Virus record (IMG/VR): IMGVR_UViG_3300042505_001149
Location: 1-21,127 of that record
Reading direction: 5' to 3' (one strand)
Length of the DNA stretch: 21,127 nucleotides
From: a virus
This document shows, one piece after another, positions 15,063 to 21,127 of this stretch. The notes beneath the pieces were generated by a model, which saw nothing but the letters and a program-made list of their open reading frames with translations, was not told the origin of the DNA and searched no databases. Within the stretch, counting starts at the first letter, position 1, and every line of letters begins with the position of its first letter. A program made the translations under genes and the position numbers.

Positions 15063-15364
15063 TCAATCTCCATTCTCTTCTTTGTCTCTTCGACTATTGA
15101 CTTAAATTTATCACTAGATTTCTTATCAAACTCTGCCTTTTCAATAAAGGATCTTGACTCTATCGCAAAATCAAATATTAGAAATGGGCCTGGCTTACTT
15201 TTTACAAACCTATCAATTCCCAATTCCAAATTGTCTGTTTTATAAAAGTTTGCCAGTGAATCAGCAACCGCCTCTTGACGAGGAGAGTCAGGGATTAAAA
15301 GTTTATTTTGCTTTTCGCAACAACTTTTGAAGTATCTTATCAGATCTTGTCCAGTTTTTATCAT
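15059..15364 (-). CDS. 101-residue protein before helicase; candidate helicase loader
   Basis: Not a recognised family. The protein is charged and mostly helical by eye, with a central hydrophobic strand in KPGPFLIFDFAIESRSFIEK (residues 55-74) and a Lys/Glu-rich C-terminal helix. It starts at ATG 15364, 62 bases inside the WhiB-like gene, and its stop overlaps the helicase GTG. Several phages encode a loader of about 100-150 residues directly before or after DnaB (for example the SPP1 G39P type), and size and coupling fit that role, but no sequence match was seen by eye. An alternative is a nuclease or recombination accessory protein. Confidence 0.5.
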   Translation of the reverse strand: MIKTGQDLIRYFKSCCEKQNKLLIPDSPRQEAVADSLANFYKTDNLELGIDRFVKSKPGPFLIFDFAIESRSFIEKAEFDKKSSDKFKSIVEETKKRMEIE

Positions 15365-15593
15365 TTTCTTTCTTAGCCTCCTTCCAAGTCTCTAGCATGA
15401 TATCGAACTCTGAGTACCCGCCATTGACTCCAAAAATATGCTCAACCGCCCATGCGTTTAATAAACATTCTTTTCTTACCGAGCATGATGAGCAAACTTT
15501 CTTTGCGTACTCAACTTCTTTATGATTGTAAGAAAACCAGTAATGACTGTTGGGATCTTTTGCGCACAGCGCAAGAAGAGTCCAGTGAGACAT
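15303..15593 (-). CDS. whiB: WhiB-family iron-sulfur transcription regulator
   Basis: A 96-residue WhiB-like protein. The four ligands of the [4Fe-4S] cluster are C10, C34, C37 and C43 (C-x23-C-x2-C-x5-C, with CSSCSVRKEC matching the usual CPVRxxC block). IFGVNGGYSE at residues 53-62 is the conserved turn, with Asn where most members have Trp (GVWGG), and the C-terminus is basic (SDKILQKLLRKAK), fitting DNA or sigma-factor contact. WhiB proteins bind the host primary sigma factor; phage versions such as WhiB of mycobacteriophage TM4 interfere with host WhiB2 control. The family is restricted to Actinobacteria and their phages, so it identifies the host phylum. The ATG directly follows the upstream stop; only a weak AGAGAAG ribosome site is seen. 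Confidence 0.85.
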   Translation of the reverse strand: MSHWTLLALCAKDPNSHYWFSYNHKEVEYAKKVCSSCSVRKECLLNAWAVEHIFGVNGGYSEFDIMLETWKEAKKENDKNWTRSDKILQKLLRKAK

Positions 15594-15800
15594 TTACTTC
15601 TCTGCATCGAGCTCTTGGAGTTTTGCTTCAATTTGTGAATCAATTGAATCCCACAATTTACCCCAAGACTTTTCATCATCAATGCTGGATGTAATTACTC
15701 TCGCTCCCGCATCAAGACGAAGTGATTCATAGTTGCCCAAGTTCTTCGTAATGCCTACCGAAGCCCAAATCTCAACTTGATTTTCATTTAACTGTGCCAT
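15594..15800 (-). CDS. Conserved-looking small hypothetical protein
   Basis: A 68-residue protein, no recognised motif. It looks like a soluble alpha/beta domain: ENQVEIWASVGITKNLGNYE, a segment suggestive of a paired-strand edge, and an acidic helix at the end (DSIDSQIEAKLQELDAEK). It is preceded by GGGAGTAGG at suitable distance, 2 bases after the MerR-like gene, and directly abuts the WhiB-like gene (TAA then ATG). It may be part of the same regulatory cassette; function unknown. Confidence 0.6.
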   Translation of the reverse strand: MAQLNENQVEIWASVGITKNLGNYESLRLDAGARVITSSIDDEKSWGKLWDSIDSQIEAKLQELDAEK

Positions 15801-15802
15801 AC

Positions 15803-16243
15803 TTACCTACTCCCTAGTTTAACTTTTTCGGATATTCTAATTATCTTTGCTTGTACATTAATTTGCTTTTCACTAGGAGGTCTCCCTGGAGTCCTCCCGT
15901 TAAAAAATGATACCATATCGTAAACATCTTGCCTCTCATAGTAGCGCCAATTTTTGTAACTTTTACAAGTTTCATTAAATTTCTTACCACTAGGGATCAA
16001 CCCTCGCTTTTCGTATTTCCGAATAGTGTCTGATCTTTTTTCAACAATCTTAGCGACTTCACCGATGGTGTATATCCTATGCATAATTAACTCAGCATTC
16101 GCATACGGAAGAACCATTTCTTCTTTTGAGGTCAAATCAATTACATAAACTTTATTTAAATTTTTTGCAATTTTCTTAACCTTGACTATGGTATCAGCGT
16201 ATTTGTAAAATTTATTTACTACGATCTTCGTCTGCAAGTTCAT
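15803..16243 (-). CDS. MerR-type helix-turn-helix DNA-binding protein
   Basis: A 146-residue protein with a MerR-like winged HTH in residues 55-115: RIYTIGEVAKIVEKRSDTIR (helix-turn-helix), KYEKRGLIPSG, then YKNWRYYERQDVYDMVSFF, the wing plus second helix. The dimerisation coiled coil and effector domain of full MerR regulators are absent; instead the tail is basic (GRTPGRPPSEKQ), an AT-hook-like GRPP stretch. The N-terminal 50 residues have a small beta-like domain (VNKFYKYADTIVKVKKIAKN). The start at ATG 16243 is supported by GAGGAG five bases upstream, although it lies 32 bases inside the previous gene. It probably binds phage promoters or origin DNA and may set the switch between gene classes; targets unknown. 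Confidence 0.75.
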   Translation of the reverse strand: MNLQTKIVVNKFYKYADTIVKVKKIAKNLNKVYVIDLTSKEEMVLPYANAELIMHRIYTIGEVAKIVEKRSDTIRKYEKRGLIPSGKKFNETCKSYKNWRYYERQDVYDMVSFFNGRTPGRPPSEKQINVQAKIIRISEKVKLGSR

Positions 16244-16439
16244 ATCGCTCCTCTATTGTTTTTAAGTCAAAGGCTCTCAATATCGTATTGAGCTTTCTGA
16301 CTTCAATATCCTTACTATCAGCGCAATGAATACATGTAACATCCACCCAATTTTTGCGCATAGCATAGTATTGAGATCCAATCATCTTCTTACCACCGCA
16401 AAATACACACCTAAAATCAGTAATTTTATTTACCAGCAT
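16212..16439 (-). CDS. Small zinc-ribbon protein
   Basis: A 75-residue protein from ATG 16439, whose A is shared with the metallophosphoesterase stop (TAATG). A TTG five codons upstream is possible but less likely. Two CxxC knuckles, FRCVFCGGKK and VTCIHCADS, are about 22 residues apart, which forms a zinc ribbon. Between them is a basic stretch (YYAMRKNW). The C-terminal half is a charged helix. Such proteins often bind nucleic acid or RNA polymerase. It belongs to the run metallophosphoesterase, zinc ribbon, MerR, 68 aa, WhiB, and its end overlaps the MerR-like gene by 32 bases. Confidence 0.65.
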   Translation of the reverse strand: MLVNKITDFRCVFCGGKKMIGSQYYAMRKNWVDVTCIHCADSKDIEVRKLNTILRAFDLKTIEERYELADEDRSK

Positions 16440-17605
16440 TAGTTCAACCAGCAATTATATTCCGCCGTAACCATTCCTTTTTCAGGGTGTACAAAGTACA
16501 ACGATTGCGATGGTCTTCCAGCGGCAGCAAGCACTTCGGCTGCATATGTGTTCACAGATTCAGGGCTGCCTGATATTCTCAACTGCACCGTGTTGAATGT
16601 CATTTTTGTTGGAGTATGAAAATGCCCAATGTAAATGTCATCAAAGTCCTCATCAAGAGCGCCAATCTTCCAGCCATACGCTTTTTTCTGGAAAGTATGA
16701 AATGATGAAAGACTATTGAACTGATCGCCATGACAGAGCATTGCTTTATAATTCCCAATCTTGTCAATAGCATACCAATGTCGTTCACCACGACCGTCTG
16801 GAATCTTAAATTCAATCCGCTTTTCTTTTTCAAACATAAGCTGAGTGATGCGGTAAAGCATCCTGTCACCATTGGTTTCAGGATCGTGGTCTCTGCGAGC
16901 ACGACCACCAATAGAACCATGATTACCAATCACTCCAACAAATGTTACTTTTTCGAAGTTCTCCAACATTTTGTTAATGAAGTTTTTCATAATCCGTGGT
17001 CCATCAACAGTGATCTGTCTATACAGACCGCCATCAACCAAGAAAGATTGACCCGGGAATATCAGCTCGCCTTCAATGATGTCACCGAGGGCCCAGATTC
17101 TCAACTCCTTGACTGGGTGGTCTTGTCTTTGGATGTTTGTCAGCTCTATCACCTTTTCAGCAAAAAGATTAATTCTCTCTTCACAGATTTGTGAATTATA
17201 ATCAGGAGTGATCTTTGCTAATTGCCAGTCAGCAAGAACAGCAACGGCAACTTCTTCTCCGCCCTTCTTTTTTGTCAAGACTGGCTTAGCAACTGACTTG
17301 TATTTATTATTAGCAATGTCTTCTTTCACCGCTTGATAAATAGCATCAGCTAAATCATCATTCTTAGTTTTTACTTTATTGTATTCCTGCTGAAGCCGTG
17401 TGAATGCAACTCTTAGCTCAGCATCTGAATTAGGGATTTCTCCGCTTAATGGATCTTTAGGCACTTCGAATAAACCTTTCTCTCTTCTGTATTTGCAGAT
17501 ACCAGAACTGTCGATTGATCTACGACACTCCTTGTCTGCATATTTATGGTTTGCCGTATTTGGTTCAAATTCTTGATTACAGTTATCAGCTTCGCAAATT
17601 TTCAT
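16439..17605 (-). CDS. Metallophosphoesterase with cysteine-rich N-terminus
   Basis: A calcineurin-like phosphoesterase of 388 residues. In order: a cysteine-rich start (MKICEADNCNQEF...DKECRRS), a helical linker, then the catalytic core with VAVLADWQLAK (D126), WALGDIIEGE (D175), VIGNHGS (N228, H229), LCHGDQF (H292) and YIGHFHTP (H328, H330), the full metallophosphoesterase set. The first motif is D-W-Q rather than D-x-H, a variant in which Gln replaces the His. Substrate unknown; nucleases, nucleotidases and protein phosphatases share this fold. The frame extends upstream to a TTG at 17644, but ATG 17605 is preferred because the cysteine cluster begins there and a TATAAT box ends 7 bases upstream. 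No Shine-Dalgarno site is present. Confidence 0.8.
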   Translation of the reverse strand: MKICEADNCNQEFEPNTANHKYADKECRRSIDSSGICKYRREKGLFEVPKDPLSGEIPNSDAELRVAFTRLQQEYNKVKTKNDDLADAIYQAVKEDIANNKYKSVAKPVLTKKKGGEEVAVAVLADWQLAKITPDYNSQICEERINLFAEKVIELTNIQRQDHPVKELRIWALGDIIEGELIFPGQSFLVDGGLYRQITVDGPRIMKNFINKMLENFEKVTFVGVIGNHGSIGGRARRDHDPETNGDRMLYRITQLMFEKEKRIEFKIPDGRGERHWYAIDKIGNYKAMLCHGDQFNSLSSFHTFQKKAYGWKIGALDEDFDDIYIGHFHTPTKMTFNTVQLRISGSPESVNTYAAEVLAAAGRPSQSLYFVHPEKGMVTAEYNCWLN

Positions 17606-17644
17606 AAGGTTAATTATACACGGTTGAATGAGGAATGTTGTCAA
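17606..17644 (-). promoter_or_regulatory. Candidate promoter for a leaderless metallophosphoesterase transcript
   Basis: On the minus strand a perfect TATAAT (17613-17618) ends 7 bases before ATG 17605, which would place the transcription start at or next to the A of the ATG. TTGACA (17639-17644) lies upstream, but its 20-base gap is longer than the usual 16-18. No Shine-Dalgarno sequence precedes the ATG. Leaderless mRNAs are common in Actinobacteria. It lies in the only short gap between HNH and metallophosphoesterase genes. Confidence 0.45.
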
Positions 17645-17654
17645 GAATGGGTTT

Positions 17655-18059
17655 TTATATTTTTTTTACTCTGCCATCTCTAGTTTCTTTATTTCTTTTT
17701 TTCATATTTGCCCTCATTTTTTGACGATGCTCATTAGTTGGCTTCTTCCCTTCTCTATGCACAGCGCTATGTTCCGGCACTGTACATAGATATAAGTTGC
17801 CCACTCTATTATCAGCCTTTATTTCATTAATATGATGCACCGTTTCCCATGGCTGCAGGAATCGCCCCAGATATTGCTCAAACACCGCCCTGTGCTCGTA
17901 TATATAACCTTTAATGCTAAAAGGATGTTCTTGATTTAATATCCGAACATAGCCTTTATCATCAATATACTTTCCGCCGCCATAGTTTGGATTATTCTCT
18001 CCAGAGACACTTCTTATTGACCATTCAATGTCATCTCTTCTAGAGGCTAGTTGCCCCAT
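17655..18059 (-). CDS. Free-standing HNH endonuclease (HNH_3, NUMOD-like start)
   Basis: A 134-residue HNH nuclease. After a short start comes SGENNPNYGGGKY, similar to a NUMOD3-type DNA-binding repeat, then DKGYVRIL, YIYEHRAVFEQYLGR, and the catalytic block ETVHHINEIKADNRVGNLYL with the HH, N and N of the ββα-metal fold, closing with EHSAVHREG. The C-terminal 25 residues are strongly basic. Free-standing HNH genes of this type act as homing endonucleases that cut related phage genomes and spread the gene. It sits exactly between the virion genes and the replication/regulatory genes, 2 bases after the upstream stop, a common insertion site. The ATG has no strong ribosome site. An intron- or intein-linked version is not supported. 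Confidence 0.85.
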   Translation of the reverse strand: MGQLASRRDDIEWSIRSVSGENNPNYGGGKYIDDKGYVRILNQEHPFSIKGYIYEHRAVFEQYLGRFLQPWETVHHINEIKADNRVGNLYLCTVPEHSAVHREGKKPTNEHRQKMRANMKKRNKETRDGRVKKI

Positions 18060-18061
18060 GA

Positions 18062-18727
18062 CTATACGCTTGCGCCAGCGTCTTCAATAATAAGTTGCAA
18101 TTTTTCTGTTGATGTCGGATTAACGCTAACTTGAGGAGCGTTTGTTGCGCCAGATGTACCAAAAACTCGTGAGACAGAGACAGAAAATGAATTCGCATTA
18201 AGACCGCCGCCTGACTCTAGGTAGACAGAGTAGGTGCCCGCGCCAACGCGCCCGCTATCTTGCTTGAAGGTGGACCCGCTTGTCAAGACATTAGCGTTCG
18301 CCGCAGTGTTGTAAAATATATGAGGAGATGGAGTGAAGTTCCATTCCATAACAGGACTAGTTCCTGCGTACCCATTTGAGACCGCATTAAATATTTTTAA
18401 AGTTAATTTGCAGTCCTCAGCGCCTTTACCGAGTATGGTGAACCCAGGGAATACGCAAGTAGCCTTGTAGTACCTATTCGGCTGTATTGTCACTCTTTGA
18501 TCAGACCCGCCAACAGGATTGGTTAAGGCTAGTATTTGAGTATCTGTATTGCTAACATTTGAAACAACATTGTTTGTTGTTAATTGTATAAATTCAAGAA
18601 CACCTGCGGGCTTGGCATCATTGAAGTCCCGAATTTGTTCCATATTCATGGACATCTGCGCAAGCCTGTCTGAGCTGATTGGGGTACCGTCTGTCCATGA
18701 TACAAAAGTGTAGTTCTCGTAAGCCAT
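18062..18727 (-). CDS. Probable tail fiber or virion structural protein
   Basis: A 221-residue protein, mostly beta-strand by eye and rich in Ser, Thr, Asn and Gly, with no enzyme motif. The N-terminus NYTFVSWTDGTPISSDRLAQ followed by MSMNMEQIRDFND looks like an anchoring segment seen at the start of actinophage tail accessory proteins, and residues 45 to the end have the repeat-free beta-sandwich look of a receptor-binding or decoration domain. It lies between the S74 fiber and the HNH gene. A TATAAT overlapping the upstream stop codon ends 6 bases before its ATG and no Shine-Dalgarno site is seen. The virion role is inferred from position and composition. Confidence 0.55.
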   Translation of the reverse strand: MAYENYTFVSWTDGTPISSDRLAQMSMNMEQIRDFNDAKPAGVLEFIQLTTNNVVSNVSNTDTQILALTNPVGGSDQRVTIQPNRYYKATCVFPGFTILGKGAEDCKLTLKIFNAVSNGYAGTSPVMEWNFTPSPHIFYNTAANANVLTSGSTFKQDSGRVGAGTYSVYLESGGGLNANSFSVSVSRVFGTSGATNAPQVSVNPTSTEKLQLIIEDAGASV

Positions 18728-18733
18728 TTATCT

Positions 18734-18739
18734 ATTATA
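18734..18739 (-). promoter_or_regulatory. Possible -10 box before the 221-residue fiber gene
   Basis: TATAAT on the minus strand overlaps the stop codon of the S74 fiber gene (GTATAA) and ends 6 bases before ATG 18727, the same layout as the metallophosphoesterase promoter. No -35 match is found at 16-18 bases and there is no extended TG. It may be chance in AT-rich DNA, but the missing ribosome site makes leaderless expression worth testing. Confidence 0.25.
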
Positions 18740-20213
18740 CCTTACTTTCTAGTTCTTTGACACGATTGTTTAGATCCTGTACTGCTTGTATTAAATAAGG
18801 GACCAACCCAAGATAATTGACTGAAAGAAAAGCTTCCTCATCATACGGATTTGCTGAAACTACTAGATCAGGCAGAATCTCATTAAGTTCCTGAGCTATT
18901 AAGCCAAGTCTTCTTGGGTATAGGTGCAGATTTTCTTCGTCTAGCAAATCTACTGGGTTAAAAGATACGACCCTTAATGAATCATATAATTTATTTAGCC
19001 AAGTATTTTCTGCATCTAAAATATTTGACTTTGATCTTACATCCGACACCGTTCCAAGAACAGCCGATACGACATTATCAACTGTTCCTCGTATATCTGG
19101 GTTATTCCAAACAAGCCCCATATAATTAGCAGTACCTGGACCAGTTGTAATTCCAGGATATATTATACCTATACCATTGACCTGACCCGTCTCCATCTCA
19201 ACCGTGCTGGTGCTCTGGATTGGAAGAGTTGAAAATATTCCGTTAGTCATATCTAATGCTATTCCCTCGCTTGGGCTTGTTACAAAAAGTTTTCCAGGGG
19301 CTATCCTGACCGCATTCAAAGGCTGACTGACTTGTTTAACTATAAAAGTATAAACAGTCCCGCCCTCAAAAACATAGGGGACATTGATTGATGTCTCTAT
19401 ACCGTCTTCAAGTGCGATTATGCTGCCATCTCCATTTAATGAAGCAAATGTCCCGATATCGCTTTGAGCAATAATTACTGTATCCCCATCATCATTAATA
19501 AGACTAATTTTGCCATCTGAAGATATAATATTACCCCCACTGATATCCCAGTTACCAACTGTTCCCGATGTCGCGTCTATTTGCCCGCTAATGTTTGCGC
19601 CAGTTGCGGATAAAGCCCCGCCAGCACTGACGCTAAAATTGCCGCTTGATGTTACGATTGCACCATTTCCAAAAAGCGAAAAAGCATTGGCAGTCAGATT
19701 CCCGTTTGCGTCAATATCAATTCCAGGCGTTGATACAGCCCCAGCTGTAATTGTTCCACGAATATAACTAGAATCAAAAACAGCTGAGCCGTCACCAGAT
19801 ATTGCCCAACCCACAGTGCCATTTGATGTTATTGAACCATTAGCTGCGACATTGCCATCGAAATTACTGCTTCTAATAATATTATTAACCAATACAATAT
19901 TCGCAGACAGCTCACTAGCCGTAACAGCACCGGCTTCTATATGTATCGACTGGATTGAGTTAGGATTCAACCGAACACCCGATGGCCCGAGCACATCTGT
20001 TTTAACTATGTTTGAAATAACAGATTTCAAGCTATCAAAATTCTTTTGCTGATTAGCCTGTCTGCTTGATGACCCAACATTCCCGACAACAAAGTCATAA
20101 ATTGAATAACTGGCTGTATCTATTAATGACGAAGATATACCATTGTGATCATGACCACCTTGAAAAAATAATATGCAACCCTCGGAAATTCCAGAGGAGA
20201 ACCTAGAAGCCAT
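18735..20213 (-). CDS. Tail fiber/spike with C-terminal S74 intramolecular chaperone
   Basis: A 492-residue trimeric-type fiber. The N-terminus holds FFQGGHDHNGISSSLIDT, a motif seen at the start of many phage fiber and neck proteins. Residues 90-330 are low-complexity beta material with repeated Gly/Ser/Asn turns (GNLTANAFSLFG, SGNFSVSAGG, SGTVGNWDISGG), as in triple beta-helix shafts. The last 103 residues form the S74 peptidase/chaperone: VSDVRSKSNI with predicted self-cleavage between S390 and D391 and K395 as catalytic partner, RRLGLIAQELNEILPDLV, and a C-terminal coiled coil (LIQAVQDLNNRVKELE). The chaperone would trimerise the fiber and then cut itself off. The ATG shares its A with the previous stop (TAATG), with AAGGTGG as ribosome site. 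It probably contacts the host surface. Confidence 0.85.
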   Translation of the reverse strand: MASRFSSGISEGCILFFQGGHDHNGISSSLIDTASYSIYDFVVGNVGSSSRQANQQKNFDSLKSVISNIVKTDVLGPSGVRLNPNSIQSIHIEAGAVTASELSANIVLVNNIIRSSNFDGNVAANGSITSNGTVGWAISGDGSAVFDSSYIRGTITAGAVSTPGIDIDANGNLTANAFSLFGNGAIVTSSGNFSVSAGGALSATGANISGQIDATSGTVGNWDISGGNIISSDGKISLINDDGDTVIIAQSDIGTFASLNGDGSIIALEDGIETSINVPYVFEGGTVYTFIVKQVSQPLNAVRIAPGKLFVTSPSEGIALDMTNGIFSTLPIQSTSTVEMETGQVNGIGIIYPGITTGPGTANYMGLVWNNPDIRGTVDNVVSAVLGTVSDVRSKSNILDAENTWLNKLYDSLRVVSFNPVDLLDEENLHLYPRRLGLIAQELNEILPDLVVSANPYDEEAFLSVNYLGLVPYLIQAVQDLNNRVKELESKV

Positions 20214-21127
20214 TAAACCACCTTCCTTACAACTATTGACTGAGATAATGTCTCGCTATAGCTAAAGTCAGAGCTTATAACCCAATAGTCTCCATCTATT
20301 ATATCAAAAGAATCCATTGAAGATATTCGTATTCGGTCCCCTAATTGCATGGTGGGTATCGGAGTGATGTTTAAATTAATAATGGGGACTGGCTCACTCA
20401 TTTTGTCAATAATAAAAGTAGCCAACCTCTGGGCGTGGTCAAGGTCTGTAATGAATTCATTTTCAATTATCAGCTCTTTAAGGCCGTACTTTCTAATGTT
20501 GTCATCAAGAACGGCTTTCTTCTCTTTTACATCGCCAGTGTTTTCGGTAAACACAACTGGTATGCCCGCAATTGAAGCAAAATTCTTTTCATTGGTAAGA
20601 GGGTTTTCCCCCTCAAGATACACAATCTCACCAGAAACGGTATTGTTGGATGCGGCAACAATGAGCAAAGCTCCGTATGGAGTGGGATTGAATGTTATCA
20701 TCTCTACCTTAGGCGGGTTCACTAGTGAAAGATTCGTGATCAACGGGTTCTCAACTCTGAAGGCCGGTGATTTATCGTATAGAAGATCGTACTTCTTTAC
20801 CTCTCTCACAAGGTTAGTAGTTAAATGAGATGACGCAACGGTATCAAACTGTGCTCGCTCAACCGAAGTAAAAGAGTTACTAGAAATTCCACTGTACTTA
20901 ATGATTTCATCATTAATTTTTAAAAAACCAGATTTTGGGAAGAAAGGGTTGTCAGTAGATACAACATTAATACTAGTAGCTGAGTTACTGACATTAGACG
21001 AAAGAGATGTAATTCCAAGAGTAGTCGGGTCTTCCGCTCTCCACAATCCTTGTTTTGAAACTAAATTATTGGCAACTTTATTTACTTTAACAACAACTTT
21101 ATTGGTTTGCAACTGGACTGCGTAACT
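20213..21127 (-). CDS. Tail/baseplate structural protein, 5' end cut by window edge
   Basis: The frame is open to the right edge (SYAVQ precedes the first TTG at 21112), so the beginning is missing and only the last 304 residues are seen. A domain around residues 35-95 of the visible part (FFPKSGFLKINDEIIKYSGI, then FTSVERAQFDT) is the IgG-like GxLxIxxExIxYxG repeat common in phage tail and baseplate proteins. The C-terminal third (AQRLATFIIDKM, IPTMQLGDRIRISS, IIDGDYWVISSDFSYSETLSQSIVVRKVV) resembles the end of tail proteins of the gp27/gpD-like hub or tail-tip class. It precedes the fiber gene with a one-base overlap. The exact tail component cannot be assigned from the fragment. Confidence 0.7.
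   Translation of the reverse strand, partial: SYAVQLQTNKVVVKVNKVANNLVSKQGLWRAEDPTTLGITSLSSNVSNSATSINVVSTDNPFFPKSGFLKINDEIIKYSGISSNSFTSVERAQFDTVASSHLTTNLVREVKKYDLLYDKSPAFRVENPLITNLSLVNPPKVEMITFNPTPYGALLIVAASNNTVSGEIVYLEGENPLTNEKNFASIAGIPVVFTENTGDVKEKKAVLDDNIRKYGLKELIIENEFITDLDHAQRLATFIIDKMSEPVPIINLNITPIPTMQLGDRIRISSMDSFDIIDGDYWVISSDFSYSETLSQSIVVRKVV

Noticed and set aside
17606-17644. TTG start giving a 13-residue longer metallophosphoesterase
   Set aside because: The extra residues overlap the TATAAT box, no Shine-Dalgarno site precedes the TTG, and the cysteine-rich domain begins at ATG 17605.
21112-21127. TTG at 21112 as the true start of the tail protein
   Set aside because: The frame stays open to the window edge, and a truncated upstream part is more likely than a TTG start with no visible ribosome site.

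Overview
This window is a fragment of a double-stranded DNA phage genome, or a prophage of the same type. All 31 genes recognised here lie on the minus strand and are packed head to tail, often with ATGA, TAATG or GTGA overlaps. Transcription therefore runs from the right edge (virion genes) to the left edge (replication, recombination and sugar-transfer genes). No rRNA, tRNA, CRISPR array, integrase or insertion sequence was found. A small WhiB-type protein (C10, C34, C37, C43 and a GVNGG turn) points to an actinobacterial host, since WhiB proteins are confined to Actinobacteria and their phages. The DNA is clearly AT-rich by eye, so a low-GC actinobacterium such as a freshwater planktonic lineage is a reasonable guess, but that is inference.

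Right part (about 21127-18062): tail and host-contact module. It holds the end of a tail or baseplate protein, a 492-residue fiber ending in an S74 self-cleaving chaperone, and a 221-residue probable fiber or structural protein. A free-standing HNH endonuclease gene follows.

Middle right (17605-15059): a metallophosphoesterase with a cysteine-rich N-terminus, a zinc-ribbon protein, a MerR-like HTH protein, an unknown 68-residue protein, a WhiB-like protein and a 101-residue protein abutting the helicase. This looks like the regulatory junction between virion and replication genes. A TATAAT box 7 bases before the metallophosphoesterase ATG, with no Shine-Dalgarno sequence, suggests a leaderless transcript.

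Middle (15062-8130): core replisome. It encodes a DnaB-like helicase, a small overlapping ORF, a DnaG-type primase (zinc finger plus TOPRIM), a gp32-like single-strand binding protein followed by a strong hairpin terminator, a HAD-type deoxynucleotidase and a 1133-residue C-family DNA polymerase (DnaE) whose PHP domain keeps all nine expected metal ligands.

Left part (8130-1): a GT2 glycosyltransferase, a cytidylyltransferase-like nucleotidyltransferase, a RecA-like recombinase, a GT4 glycosyltransferase, a 32-residue cysteine microprotein, several small unknowns, an Hjc-like PD-(D/E)XK nuclease, a Cas4/RecB-like nuclease with four cysteines, a double zinc-finger protein, a RuvC-like resolvase, an HTH protein, a YkgJ-type cysteine-cluster protein and a second GT4 glycosyltransferase that runs off the left edge. 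Together these would give the phage its own fork, recombination-dependent replication, junction resolution and a glycosylation capacity whose acceptor (virion protein, DNA or host envelope) cannot be read from sequence.

There is no gene-free stretch longer than about 70 bases. The novelty candidates are modest: two GT4 enzymes sharing an EX7Q active-site variant, a polymerase predicted to proofread itself, two different resolvase-type nucleases in one operon, a candidate helicase loader, and patches of extreme strand composition inside dnaE and the recA-like gene.
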